Below are positions 29,582 to 43,397 of a stretch of DNA of 64,000 bases, piece by piece. The stretch is from assembly GCA_032718475.1 (NCBI GenBank), contig JAUCBJ010007908.1, forward strand, positions 1 to 64,000, read 5' to 3'. The notes beneath the pieces were generated by a model. It did no database searches. It worked only from the letters and a program-made list of their open reading frames with translations, and had not been told where the DNA came from. Positions within the stretch are counted from its first letter, which is position 1. Each line of letters starts with the position of its first letter. The position numbers were made by a program, and so were the translations under genes. This stretch comes from Nemertoderma westbladi. Its lineage: Eukaryota > Xenacoelomorpha > Nemertodermatida > Nemertodermatidae.

Positions 29582-30826
29582 TGTAAAAGCCTTTGCTGAA
29601 TTGCCCCGTTATTTTTATTATCTTTTACATTAAAATACTCTGTAGTTGATTTAATAGGTGTAAGAGACCGTATTATTGCTGTATCGGTGTTTTTTAGAGG
29701 ATCTAAGAGCTATTTCCTCCGTATGTGTACTGTGAAAGGCATAGTTGATGATTCTATGGCAATTCGTGACGCAATAGGTGATAGCTACTCTTGAACAGTA
29801 GTTACTATGACTACGGTTAACAGCTGATATTCATACGTGTTGATTTTCTTTGTTCTACGGCATCTCTCAGTTCAGTCAGCCAATCAGAGCATTTTTATGG
29901 CTCTTGTACAGAGATTTCCTAGAAATCACTCAATGCATGATAGGCAGTGTTTACATTCTGTCCTGAGCCAGGAGAGAGCGGCTTGGAAATATTTTGTGCT
30001 TTTCTGTTTTAGCTTAACACTAGTAGGCTTAATTATAAGGACATATATCCGTTATCTGTGCAACTCAATACTAATGAACTAAACATAACTCAACTTAACA
30101 AACCATAACTGACTGATGATCTGCATGTACCACATACCTGTGCATACGTTTATATTGTTATACTGCTATTTACTGTCGGTTCTTCATAATATGGTTGATG
30201 AATTATTATATTTGGAATAACGATAAATAACCCCGAAAACCCAATATTCTTGATATACCGAAGGTAAGAGAGAAAGGTTACATATAACGATTGTGACTTA
30301 TGTTAAAGTGGTTTGAAATGAATCTAATGTTATTTGATAGACCCTACATGAGTCGGTCCGTGTTCCTTTTATATGTGGCTAAAATCAGTGACGATCGGCA
30401 GATCAGTGTGCAGTATTGTGCAGCATTGTGTATGAGTGAGTCTGATAACGAAGCATTTCCTAAAGAATGCGCCATATATGTGAATTATAACTAAGCCATA
30501 TCGTTGTGAGTAGTTCAAGTCATAACTCTGTTTATATAGATAGAGCGCCACGTCCTAAAGGAACTGTTAATATTCCCCGAAGGTGAATAATATTGTCAGA
30601 GATTATATAATACTGTCAGTCGAATAATACATTAGGCTAACATAGCAATAAGATTAAGCCGTCGAACCCAATCTCCCGGGTATATCCAGCGGGTGAATGA
30701 TCGCGCACAGATTGGTTTCGACTAGTGTAGTGAATTAAGTACTTGTCATAGGCTAAAAGTGATTTATTATCTAGAAGACATCCTAATTTGGCGGGTTAAA
30801 CTGCCAAAGGTCTGAAAGCGCGAACA
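29582..30826 (+). repeat. BEL-1 5' LTR
   Basis: 1245 bp, TG...CA. Nearly identical to 50820-52049 (1230 bp; a 15-bp indel near 30057 is the main difference) and to the BEL-2 LTR at 53957-55159. All three contain a 64-codon open frame (30300-30494 here). Confidence 0.85.
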
Positions 30827-33082
30827 ATAACGGATATATGCTTCTTTATTGCAGTAAGCAATAAAGTTGAAAGTACCGGTCAACCGGTAAACCTGAACGG
30901 TACATCTGTAGGTCAGTAGGCCCAACTGCCAGAACCGGTACTGCCGTAGGTCCGTAGGTCCAACTGCCAGAACCGGTACTTCTGTAGGTCCGTAGGCCCA
31001 ACTGTCCTAACCGGTACTTCCCGTATAAGTACATTAGTATTATTCGATTTGATTGTTGTATACCGGTAGGCTGTTTAAGAGATTAGGGACTGTACACCCC
31101 TTGTTTCTTTTGGAGCTTACTTATTTCTGTCAGTTTTATTTGTTTGTAGGCCAGTATTGAACAGAAGGCGTGTAAGCCTGATCAGATTGTACAGACAATT
31201 TGTAGGTTGAACTGTTGTCTGATTGCTGTTAAGTCTGAACGGATTGCAGTGTGTGTAGATCACCTGTCCGATAAAGAACGGTTAGGAAGTAGGGGCAGCC
31301 AATGCTGTAAGGTAAACCCCCAACTAAAGAATAAGTCGTACTACTGGGTTAGAACGCATACTACCTAATCATTTCGGAGTCTGCATGTCCTGTAGTTTAT
31401 TTAGGCTTGAGAGTAGTCTGCCATCGTTTAGTCTGTACTTCGTTTGTGTAAGTCTGTACGGGTAGCGTATAATATTTATTTAGATAATTTGTAGGCTGGA
31501 TAGTTGTCTGGCTGTTATTAGGTCTGAACGGATTGCAGTGTGTGTAGGGCCTCTGTCCGATAAAGAACGGTTAGGAAGTAGGGGCAGCCAATGCTGTAAG
31601 GTAAACCCCCAACTAAAGAATAAGTCGTACTACTGGGTTAGAACGCATACTACCTAATCATTTCGGAGTCTGCATGTCCTGTAGTTTATTTAGGCTTGAT
31701 AGTAGTCTGTCAGTGTTTGGTCTGCATTTTGTTTGAGTGGTTTGTACGCGTAGCTTAATATTTATTATTCAGAGTTTATGCGATTATTCGCAACATTCAT
31801 TCCCCAAGTTTGTTCCTACAATAATTTGTTATACATACCGCTATAGTTAAATTAACCCCGGTACTACACGGGCTGCTTGGCGTAGGTAAAGACTGGTGAT
31901 TTTGTGCACCGGTCACTCCAGCAGATGCCGTGGTTCTTTTAGCTGTTCAAGTATATTTAACTACTGATTATATGTTGTACAAGTACTCGTACCTAATTTA
32001 GGGTTTAGTGTACAGTGCTTTCCGAAAGTAATTAGTGTAGGCATTATATTTGTGTTGTAAAGTGGTTGATAGGCACGTTCGATTAGCTCTATTAACTTCT
32101 AGGTAGGAACACTCCGTGATACATAACGTAGTACCTATAGCGATACGGCTATAGGTCGTCAGGCGGTGGTATTTTCCTATCTGGACAACGCAGTGTATTT
32201 ACTACTACGTATTATTTTCAAATACCGCAGTACCCTGTCCGTTGTAATAACCAGAATTCTAACCCTTTGTTAGGCTGGTTTGTAGACTTCTTGTAAAATT
32301 ACCCTAAAAATGTCGTATTTTGTGTTTTTTTTGTAAATTTTTGTGTTTATTTAGAGATTGTAATCTCACCCGAATTGTACGTAATTTGTAGTATTAAGTA
32401 ACTTAGGTAAATTAGAATTATTTGTTTTAGTGTCCTATAAGTAACACTTCACTGAAAGCGCACTGCTTTGTGTAGTGATTACTCCCCAGAAATAATAACA
32501 TTTATTTCAAACATTGACTAAACCCATTAAAACGGGTATATATATATTATAAATCAAATCTAACGATTTATAAATAGTAGGCCTACCATACAACCATTAG
32601 GTCTCAATATCAGTTGGATTACTGCTCAAAAAACGGTAATAAAGTAAGTAAAGTAACCAAGTAACCCTAAAATTCAGAAATTCAATTATTTAAAATAATT
32701 GATATACCGGTATTTACGATAGGCCTATTATCTTTATTTCTATAAATTTAGGCTGAAATTATACCGGTACTTTATAATTAATTCTAGTCCAGAATTATAA
32801 TTATATACTACAAAACTGTAAGCTGTATACCGGTATTCCCGATAGGCCTATTATATATTTATATATATTTGTGCTAAAATTATACCGGTATTCTGTGATA
32901 AACCTAGTCTGTAATAATAGTTATATATACTATAAGCATACCGGTATTCTAATATATTATATATATCACGCTACACTGAGTAGCAGTACCGGTAATTAAT
33001 TACTAGGCTAGCAGTTAATACTGAGTTACTAGACTTGCTCAGACTGTAATACAGCAGTAGACATTCAACTGTACACATAAAC
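30827..33082 (+). other. BEL-1 untranslated leader with 289-bp tandem duplication
   Basis: A 2.26-kb leader before the Gag ATG. It begins with an ACCGGT-rich stretch and then holds two copies of a unit of about 289 bp (from 31199 and from 31488). Each contains a stable hairpin, GGGGCAGC...GCTG...CCCC (31292-31320, 31581-31609). The same layout is present in BEL-2. Packaging, dimerisation or translation control would be plausible roles. Confidence 0.7.
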
Positions 33083-36000
33083 ATGTCTGATACTAAGCAG
33101 AACCTGTCAGACAGTTTATTAGATGTAACTATCTGCGACTCAGATAGAGGCGTAGAACCATCTAGTCGTAAGTTCAGTTCACCTCCCACTGTGAGGAAGG
33201 TCATCCCTCCTGTAGTAATAACAGAACCTAGGCTGGTCCAACATCGTAGGTCTATCATAGGCACTCGAGCTCAGGTCAAGCGGGACCAAGAAGCAGCGAA
33301 CAGCAACAACCCGCGAACCAAGAACTTACTTCTCAACGGCCCAACAGCTCCAGTAGTGAGGATACTGTAGAACTGACACCAGAACGCGGAGCAAAGATGA
33401 TGGATGCGGTTTATTCGGATCCCCTTCTCATCCTTCCTACAGCCGTACTCACTAGGTTGTTGATTGCAGTGGAAGAACACCAGATCGATTGGGCGAGAAG
33501 TCAACGATCAACTAAAGATAATTATGCGGGATACACGAGTGAAGAACTGAAGTCTATTGTCGAGTCGCAATGGAACTTCCCCGGACCCGGACTCCCGTTT
33601 GATTTATCAGAAGCTGCCTGGGAAGACATACACCGGATGGGAGTAGCCAAAGAAACCATAGATCCCGCTGTGTGGAAGAGGTCCGCAGCCGGATACGCAC
33701 AGGGATTCTTCAGCTCTATGGAGCGAGTAAAAGGACAACTGTTTCAACAACCACAAGGACCTCAAGAGCAGGGACAACTGCTTTATCAAGTTAGAGAAAG
33801 AATTCTACGAATCAGGCTAATATTATCGGCCTTTGAGGAGGCTTCTAAACGAAGGCAAGACACGTCGTTGCAAGTTGCCGTAAAGACTTGGTTTCAAAGG
33901 GTGAGTCTCCAGGTTCAAGGAACAGCTCAGTGGAAAGCTCAGCTGGAGGAGCGCTCAACCCATGGAGAATCAACAGACGCTACTTTTTCCCAAGTGGAAA
34001 GTGAAGCGACGGTAGAGAAACCGCATAAGAGGGATGCCATTGACATCTATCTGTCAGACTATCAACGTTTTTTAGGTGATGACGAGTTGAGGAGAAGGTT
34101 AGAGGGACTTAGCCCTAATAGTGAAGGAACCAAGCTTGTGTTGGATGCCATCGATGTGGAAATGAGGGCTGCGAATCAGGCTAAATTTGATGAACAACTC
34201 CGCCTGACACGAGTCCAAGAAGAACAAGTAAAGAAAAAACGTATAGAAGACAGAAAGAAAGCAGCAGTAGCAGCTGCCGAAGCGGAAAGGAAAGCAGCCG
34301 AAGAGGAAAGTAATGCAGCCGAGATGGAAAGAAAAGCGGCAGCGACAGCAGCAGAAGCAAAGGCGGCAGCGGCAGAGGCAAAAGCGGCAGCGACAGCGGC
34401 AGAGGCAGAAGCAAAAAGAAAAGCAGCCGAAATGAAAAGAAAAGCGGAAATGGCAGTGGCAGAAGCTGAATGTAGAGCGGCGGAAGAAATCACCCAATTA
34501 GAATTGGAAAACATTCAGGAGAATCAAGACTGCATAAATAAACAGTTAACAGCTAGTAATATGCAGATGATGAATCGATCTACTCCCAAAAGACAGGGAT
34601 ATACATCATCTGAGGAAGGCGATACCACCGATACTGAAGGCAAAGGAAATAGATCTCGTCTAAGCAGACGTAAAAGAACATTCCACCGTCAGAAATTGCC
34701 TGATTTGCCTCCAGCTGTTAGAAGGCAACTAAATAACACCAACTTAGGTAGTACAGAACCCACAGACCAAACAATTAAAATAGAAAGACTCCCTACGATA
34801 GTAGATGATCCTGAAATAATTAGGCCTGTTCTTGAAATCACCCCTTCGGTGATAGACACACCTGTGCTCCCTGAAACTACCTCTAAATTCCCTCTGCATA
34901 GCACTAAGCTACCTGTGCCCCGTAGAACTGCCCAGGAGACAGTTCAGGTCCTGGACCCCGAGCGAAATATTCATGATTTGTCGCCCGTTGTCCCTCGTCC
35001 GCCCGCTACAACGTTGGCGACTCCCGCTTCGGCGGTTGAATGGGAGGACGAGAGACGACGGGGGATGGATCTCCTGCTCGGACAGATGCAGGAGACTGTT
35101 CAACAATTCAAAGGCACAGTAAGGGAAAGTAGGCTAGAGTTGCAAGAAGTGCAGCAAAGTATCGCGCTAGAACGCGATAAATTAGTAAATACACAAAAGG
35201 GTATACCACCACCCTCTGTAACAATGTGTCAACCTGTTAGGTCTGAAGTATCTCATGCGCAAGGTGTGGAGCCTACACGCATATATACTGCTAGCGAAGT
35301 AGAAACTCCTATAGTGAACCCTATTAAGGGTAATTATAGACCTGTTGATAATGACATTCCCTATAGAACTGATCATAATCCGAGAAATTTATATACCGAT
35401 AACTCGATATTAAATAACACGATGGCCCAAGAAAGTTTTACGCGTCAAATGGCTAGAACCGAAGCCCGGCAAGCGGTAAAGGTGGGAGAGATCGTCAAGT
35501 TCAATGGAGATGAGATGAAATGGTTACCTTTTAATGAATATTACAAAGATAACATACAGAACTCTGTACTATCTAATGGAGAAAAACTTAGATACCTCAT
35601 CGAGTGCTTGGAAGGATCTCCCAAGTTAATGGCGTTAAAGTTTATTGGACATCCAGACGGATTAAGACAAGTTTGGGATACACTAAACATCAGGTATGGT
35701 AATAGGAATAACATCGCTGTGTATTTGTATGCAAAGTTGGTAGCGCCCCGAAAGTTTATTAGCAGCGGGATTATCGAGTTTTCCGATGAGATCCAGGAGA
35801 TCTGCAGACAATTAGATTGGCTAGGTAAGTCTCATGAGTATCAGAACACTATGGTTATTAGAGCAGTGGCTTCTACTTTACCGAAAGGTGGAGTAGGTAC
35901 ACGCTGGGATAAGAAAGTGTTATATATGATGGAACAACAACGACGAGACCCTACCATGGCTGATCTCATGTCATTCCTAGATGGAGAAGTGAAATTACAG

Positions 36001-37705
36001 CTCCTGAAACTGTCCAGAGAGAAGACACCGGAAAACAAGGTAAGTGAAAAACCCGTCTCTAGGAGAAAGGTAACACCAGTGTGTTATACAGACGACGGTG
36101 AAAGCCAGACTTCTCAAGGAGAAGATAGCGGGAAAGACACTGATAGATCTTATTACGTAAATAAAATGCCTAAAGATCAGGTAAGTAAATTCAAGTCTCG
36201 AACAAATGACAGGAGAGAACAGGTAAGAAAAACTCCTCCTACGTCTCCCAAGAGAATTCAGGTGAGAAAGCCCGAAGAAAAGGCAAGTGTACACAATGTG
36301 ACTCAGATTAAGGTGAGTAACATCAAACCAAAATGTGCGCTATGTGATGGGACCCATCGCTTGAATATGTGTGATGAATTTCTAAAGAAATCATTAACTG
36401 AGAGACGTGAAGTCATGTGGGACAAGCGGTTGTGTTATAATTGCCTCAGACAAGGACATCAACGGCGAACCTGTTACTCAGACATAAGGTGTGCAAAGTG
36501 TGGTGCGAAACATCATATCTTGTTGCACGCTGAATTCGATCGAAATAGTCCTAATCAGGTAAGTGATTCCGAACTACATGTCCAATTCAGTGATGAAAAC
36601 GACACTGATCAATCTGAGATGGAAGGATTCTATACGGACGAGTTCTCCGACGAAAACGAATCTTGTTACATGATAAATACCGCAGTGTATCGAGCACTCA
36701 CATATGAAAAAGATACAGACAGCGACTTCACTCTAACTACTTCTGAGCGACAACCATCGTGGAAAGCACCAACTTCCAATGTAGGAATCCGAGAATTTCC
36801 TGTAGTCCAGTTACGGGTCCATGGACCTCAGAAGAGCTATATAGTGAACGCCCTCCTGGACTCCGGCAGCACAGGAACATTCATTGATAAAGAACTAGCC
36901 AAAGACATCTTCGCTGGACAACCTAAGTTCCGAACCAAGCTAAATATGTCAGGCATTATGCAAGTTTGGAAATCTACAATAACAGCGGATTATTATGTAG
37001 GAGCGTTGTCCACCCCCCAGGACGAACTAGGAGAACATAGCATAAGGTCAGTGAAAATGGTGGCTATAAAGAACTTCGCTACTACTCAAGCAGACCTTTA
37101 TAATTGGGACGAGGATGAGAGCATCCAACATCTTAACATACCTCGATTCCAGACTGATTATCCTGGAGTGCAAATACTCATCGGCCAAAACGCGCATGAG
37201 GCGCTGGAGACATTAGAGAAACGGCCTGCTCAACCGCAGCCGCTACAGACCTATGCGGTAAGAACTAGAGTAGGTTGGTACTTTACTGGCCCTTCCCGTA
37301 GAACACTCAGAGAAAGACTACCGCCAGAGAGCGTCTGCCAGGTGAGTGAATGGGAAGATGATACTAGTGAGGGAGACGATTTAACTGAGGGAACTCCATA
37401 CTCCTCAGATAACGACGACATTCACCAGCTTTTTGATGAGGAGAATACCATCGATCTCCTTAAGGAAAACAAGGCTTGGCAAAACCAAGTGAACTTATGT
37501 CAACTTCTTTATCCATCTGAACGAGAAGCTTATAACGACGAGTTAAATGACGTCATTGAGCGTCATAATGCCAAGACCCGAGATGAACATGCCGTACGAT
37601 TCTTTACGCAAGAGGCGGTAGAACCCAATTCCTACGATAAAGCCTTGTCGGTGGAAGAGGAAAGGGCCAAGCAGATCCAAGAGACAACTACACGTTTCCT
37701 CAAAA
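33083..37705 (+). pseudogene. BEL-1 Gag and protease (frameshifted)
   Basis: Structural polyprotein and aspartic protease of a BEL/Pao element. Frame 33083-33297 is followed by a 1-nt deletion (compare BEL-2 at 57546-57550), after which the frame starting 33397 continues. Order: charged N-terminus; Ala-rich coiled coil with (AEAKAAA)-type repeats (about 34255-34500); a gag domain with FNGDEMKWLPFNEYYKD (about 35500); Cys-His clusters CALCDGTHRLNMC and CYNCLRQGHQRRTC (about 36330-36510); a protease with LLDSGSTGTF (about 36850). A second frameshift at about 37705 separates it from RT. Confidence 0.85.
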
Positions 37706-40700
37706 TCAAGGCAGGTATGAAGTCGGTCTACCTTTCCGCAAGAGAGAACCGAAGTTCATCAATAACAGACCCTTGGCGGAAAAAAGAATCGCGCAACTCC
37801 ATCGACGCCTTACGGCTAATTCTTCAGCTAAAGAGATGTATAAAACACAGCTTGAGAAATTTATTAGTAAGGGATACGCGGAGAGAGTACCGGAAGAAAC
37901 ACCTGTGACTGAAAGAACGTATTACTTAACTCACCATTACGTTCCTAAACCCGGTAAACCACATGAAGTGAGAGTAGTGTTTGATGGCTCCGCTCTTTAC
38001 ATGGGTCAATCCCTTAACTCTGAATTGTTACCCGGACCCAACTTACTTCAATCTTTGTTGGGAATTCTTTTAAGATTGAGACAATATTCGATTGCTTTCG
38101 CCTCCGATATAGAAGGCATGTTCTTACAAGTCAAGGTGTTAGATAGGGATCGAGATAGTCTACAATTTCTGTGGTGGCCCGAAGGAGACCTCAACCAGAA
38201 ACCGATGGAGTACTGGATGACCATCCAGGCATTTGGGATAATCTCAAGCCCTTCCAACGCCTGTTCGGTAGTGCGTACCACTGCAGAGGACAACCGAGAG
38301 GCATTCTCTAAGGAAGTGATCGACAACATCAAGCGAGACATATACATGGACGACAATCTGAAGTCCCTCCCATCAGTTGAGGAAGACATTGAGGTCGCTA
38401 AAGGAACGGTAGAGTGCTTAAAAAGAGGTGGGTTTCGATTAACGAAATTCACCAGCAACTCCCGTGAGTTTCTGGAGTCGATCCCTGCGGAAGATCGAGG
38501 GGCGAAAGATCTAGATTTGATCAAAGATGATCTGCCAGAAACCAAGACACTCGGCTTGAAATGGGACACAGAGCGAGATATCCTGTTTTTCCAGCTAAAA
38601 CAGCGAGATAATCCAGTTCGAACCAAACGGATTTGCTTAAGTATACTGAGCACTTATTTCGATCCATTGGGATTTATTAGCCCAGTTATCTTGATTGCTC
38701 GTAGTTTGGTATAACAAATGTGGCTTGAAAACCACTCATGGGACGATCCACTTAAGGGAGAATTATTGAAGAAGTGGATGAAATGGGAAGATTCTCTGCC
38801 GGCTATCGAGGATTTTATAATTTCCCGTTCATATTTTGGTCATGTTCTCCCTACGTATTCCTATCAACTCCATGTGTTTGGAGACGCCAGCGATATGGGA
38901 ATAGGTATAGTAGCCTATCTAAGAGTGGAAACTCCGGATGGAATCAAAGTCGCCTTGGTTACTTCTAAGGCATTAATCAACAACAAGTTGAAAGTTCCTC
39001 GAGCGGAGTTAAAAGCGGCTCTATACGCTACAGCCATCGGCCGGAATGTAACCGAACAGATTGACTATCCATTAGAGAAAACTGTCTATTGGACCGACGC
39101 TTTACTCGTGTTAGAATATATAACCAATGAAGTCTGTCAGTTCAGCGTCTTCGTTACCAACAGAGTAGCCATCATACTTAGTCGCACGACGATGGACCAA
39201 TGGAGACATTGCCCCGGAACGATTAATCCAGCAGACATCGCCTCCCGAGGAGCGACTCCAAAGGAATTGGTAAATACTCCCGAATGGTTAGGTGGACCCG
39301 ACTTTCTCTACAGAGAAGAAGAAGAATGGCCTCCCCATCTCACAACAGCAGAGATCAGACAGGCCAAAGGAGCGGAGAAAGTTAAACCCAAAACTCGAGC
39401 GAGTAAATCGAAGTTGTTTAAACCTGCAGTTGATCTATCTGTATTATTTACTTCCGGAGAGGATGCTTTGGATCAGAAACCCACAGCCACGGATAAAGAA
39501 GTCTTGGAAATCCGTGACAAGGATTGGAAATCTGGAATACCAGATATTTCGCAAGGACTCTCACCCCTCTTGCAGAGAGCGATACGTCACTACAGTTCCT
39601 GGAATCGGCTCTGTAAAGCCGTCACCTATTTAAAACGATGTTTTCATCATCGTTACTCCGGGACAAAGACCAATAGTGATGATGCTCCATCAACATCTGC
39701 AAGAGTCCATGTTGTTAAAGATCTTCCTAAATATAAGATATCCGACAGGTTTCTAAAGGAGAAGATCAGTTACCAGGAGCATGATGAAACCAACAAACAG
39801 ATGCTGAGACTCCTACAATGCTATGAGGATCCCGATAAGTATTTCCTGTTGTTAAGAAATCCGCAGATGCGCTTAAGGGATCCTAGTACCATGATAGATG
39901 GGTTAATACGTGTTGGAGGCAGGCTCACCAACGCCCCCTTATCCTTTGACACTAAGTTTCCCATACTCATTAGAAATCTTGACATACAAATCAAGATGAT
40001 TGTAGATGTTCATAGCAAACTGTATCATGCTGGAAGAGAACGAGTTCTGAGCGAAATTCGAACTCGCTACTATTTTTATAAACCCCGTAGGGCTCTGAAC
40101 CAAGTTCTTAGGAACTGTATACCCTGTAGGAAAGCATTCAGTAGGCCTTTGACACAGCGAGAGGCAGAATTACCTAGGGAAAGAGTAAGCTTCTATGAAC
40201 CACCCTTTACTAATACCGGTGTGGATTTATTTGGCCCTCTTGAAGTATATCGTGCCCGGACTATAGTCAAGAGATGGTGTGTCATCTTCGTTTGTATGAC
40301 TTGTAGAGCTATCCATCTCGATATGGTAAACGATCTATCCACCAACAGCTTCGTGTTGAGTTTACGACGACAGATCGCTCGCTTCGGAACCAGTAACGCG
40401 ATGAGATCGGATAAGGGAACGAACTTCATTGGCGCCAACAACGAAATTCAAGCTTACGTAAAGGACTGGAACAAAAGACAGGTGGACGATCAGCTAAAGA
40501 TAACAGCGTCTAGCTGGACCTTCAACGCCGGGAGGAAAGTGGGGAGGAAGTTGGGAGAGATTGATTAGGAGCGTGAAGACTGCGTTCCACTTTATTGTGC
40601 CTTGTCGCGCTTATCTCACCGACGAACTATTGCGGACGTTAATGGAGGAAATCGCCGCCTATCTCAACGAAAGACCGCTTATGCCAGTCTCTTCAAGTCC

Positions 40701-41217
40701 TGATTCCCTGGAAGTGCTAACACCCGCGCACTTTCTACTGAAGAAACCCGTAGCCATGCTCCCACGATCGGAGATCACAGACGGAGACGAGTACTGCCGT
40801 CGAACCTGGCAACTTATGCAGTTGCTATCCCGTCGTTTCGCTGACCATTTCGAGAAACATTACCTGCCCACTCTACAACTTCGAACTAAGTGGTTTGCGC
40901 AGCAAGAAAACGTCAGCGCTGGAGACATGGTGCTTATTGTGGACCCCGATCTTCCACGTAAGCGATGGCAAACAGGACGTATCATCGAGACTCATATCTC
41001 GAGTGATGGTTTGGTGCGATCAGTAGAACTCGTCGTCATGCGGCGTAACTTTAAGAAACCAGGGATAGTCTTTGAGACTCAACAGCTCAATCGCCCAGTG
41101 GGTCGTTTATGTTTACTGGAAAGAGACAGAGAGCTCTCCGGAAACTATGGAAGGCAAGAAACTCTTCCCACGACCACTTCCCTAATCCAACCGACATCTA
41201 GGGACTCCCCAACTTAA
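37706..41217 (+). pseudogene. BEL-1 reverse transcriptase, RNase H and integrase (three lesions)
   Basis: RT has VVFDGSA, FASDIEGMFLQV (catalytic Asp) and YMDD (about 38343). The RNase H region has VFGDASD, RAELKAAL and YWTDAL. Integrase has an HHCC zinc site (HSKLYHAGRERV to CIPCRKAF, about 40012-40135) and catalytic Asp residues near 40219 (GVDLFG) and 40408 (RSDKGTNF). A 1-nt loss at about 40528 puts the catalytic Glu (WE, about 40552-40557) in another frame, which continues to 41217. A TAA at 38712-38714 replaces the CAA seen in BEL-2. So it is inactive by one stop and one internal frameshift, plus the shift at its start. Confidence 0.85.
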
Positions 41218-42665
41218 TATCGTTCGGAGTGGGCGTGTGACTCTATTATTTTATATTATTTTATTATTTTTATATTTCTGTATGTATTACTATGTAATTT
41301 TATTATAATCGTTTTATTTAATTTAGTAGAATATTATTTAGCGATTATTTAGTAGAATAGTGCAATATGTTCATGTTATTGCGTACGTAATTACTTATAT
41401 TATATTTAGTGTGACGGTGAGAAACAAGTGTTTTTCTCTTTCCTTACTGTCCTGTCCGTATTATATTATAAATACATAACTACAGTCAGATGACATGTCC
41501 GTACTTATTAAAGTACAATAAAGCCACTACTATATTTAAGTATTATTGGTAGGCAGAGTATTAGGAATGCAAAGTTCAGATCCTCGTGTCTCGGCTAAAC
41601 CAAGCTCTGGGTAGACCTTGGAAACGACTTGCCTCTTCACACTGACATTGCTTCGTGCGATATTGCTCTCATACCGTATATTAAATAATACATATAGTAG
41701 CGTGATGTCCCTTTAACAGTAGCGTATAACGCAAAATAAATCTGTTAAACCCTTTGACCATCTGTAATTCTAGTCGATTAAGATATCGCGGCACCCACCG
41801 ATATACTTGAAAGACAAATTCTAGAATCAGTGGTTAACGTCCCCAGACAAGTTCTGGAATAAATCGGTGCCCATCTCAAATATTAATTATTTAATATTTG
41901 CAAATCTAATAAATCAAAATCTGTAAAATTCAGATCCTTCAACAATTCTAGTCAATTAAGATATCGTAGCATTTACCGATATTCTTAAAAAGACAATTGT
42001 CATAGAATTAAGGATCTTGTGTCCCCAGACATGTTCTAGAATCAAAATATGTCCATTTAATTATCAAATAATAAAATTTCAGGGAATAAATTTAAATTCA
42101 TGCCTTTTAATGAATTTAATAAATTGCCATTTTTACGCAATTTATAACATTCCCAAAATTCCATTAATTAATAGATCAAGGGAGCGGAGATTTATCTTAT
42201 TATGCATATGAGTGTGCGAAAGTCTCCCAAACATAGTCAATAGCCGATAAAATTCATAAAGTCATGTATAAAACAGAACATTGACTATTAAAGAATACTA
42301 TTAAATAACATCCCAGATCTGTATGCATTGGAATTACCCTAATTCTACCGCTAGCTTTGCATAATGTCACCATAGCAACAACCACGCTAGAATTAGAATT
42401 GAGTTAAAAGAACAATAGAAAGCTTGTCCCATTGAATAGCATAGGGAATAAATAGCGCACTGCTAGTATCCAAGGATACATAATAATACAGTGACATTCT
42501 GGAAGGCATTGACTAACGGACAAATGGTCCGAATGTGCGTAGTTGTGACCAGTTGTGTGGTATTTGTGAGTTTATAGGTGAATGTTACTGCTAAAGTGTG
42601 TTTACAGTATCTAGTCGCAATCGTGAAAGTAACCTAACTCTCCAAGGAAAACCTGAAGTACATCT
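41218..42665. other. BEL-1 post-pol region, no gene recognised
   Basis: AT-rich. It contains a diverged tandem pair of about 120 bp (about 41766-41885 and 41938-42055; shared phrases TTCTAGTCRATTAAGATATCG and CCCCAGACA.GTTCTRGAAT). No frame resembles protein. Confidence 0.6.
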
Positions 42666-42826
42666 AAGCCTTTGGGACGGACAGTTGAGTGACTTGTGCC
42701 GGTTATCGTTGTCGTTGTACGGCTACGTCGTTGGCGAAAGTACAGCTACAGCGGTACATCGGCGCTGAGAATCTCACACTGTCCGGGGGCAAGGGAGAAG
42801 TAGGCAGCGACGCCCGTTCGCCTAAT
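42666..42826 (+). promoter_or_regulatory. Structured RNA module upstream of ORF X1 (copy 1)
   Basis: A 161-nt block about 75% or more identical, by eye, to 43398-43555 in the Gypsy-2 leader. Predicted fold: an outer stem GGACAGT/ACTGTCC; an apical stem GTCGTTGTAC/GTACAGCTAC capped by GCTA/TGGC; a conserved GGTACATCGGCGCTGAG linker; and a 3' hairpin around GGCAGCGACGCC. It ends 45 nt before the X1 ATG. The location suggests a translation element such as an IRES; this is inference. Confidence 0.65.
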
Positions 42827-42918
42827 AAATATATAAACTCATTATAATATTGGTGAACTCGTATAGCAGATATGACTGAATTAATAGAAGATGATCTTGG
42901 TATCAGGGAGAGATATAC

Positions 42919-43219
42919 TGTTAGATTATGTATTGTTAGGGTTCTAGTAGACCCTGGCTTGGTGGTGGTTAGATCCAACCTACTGGTCTTTTACCTACCG
43001 GTCCTCTTCTGGTATTCCGGTATTCAGTCTTTCCTATCTTCTAGGTCTGTAGGTACAGTAACCGTTACCGGTACCTACTGTACTGCTGTACTGATGTGCT
43101 GTAAGGTGGTGGGTGTGTTCGTTGGTCTGTTGGTTCATATTATTGTTTGATATGCTGTTCTGTATGTCGACCATTAATAAACTGATGCAGCTGGTATTCA
43201 TTTATTTCCGATCCCAATA
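42919..43219 (+). repeat. Gypsy-2 5' LTR
   Basis: 301 bp starting TGTTAGATTATG and ending GATCCCAATA, followed directly by the primer-binding site. Confidence 0.9.
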
Positions 43220-43397
43220 TGGCGCAGTGATGTACTTGATGTTCCTACAACCCTATTCAAATGGTGGACATTCCAGCGCATTCAGCAGGTCAGATAATTA
43301 AATATTATTCTACCGGTCGCCTCTACTGATTCTGATCTAGGCCTAGCTACCTACCTATACTTCTGGTGGTGTACCTACTCCAGTACTCTTCTAAACT

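Noticed and set aside
42666-42826. HDV-like or hammerhead ribozyme in the RNA module
   Set aside because: No P1 partner for the 5' strand of an HDV fold. A CTGAGGA is present in one copy only and lacks the stem II context and a matching cleavage site for a hammerhead.
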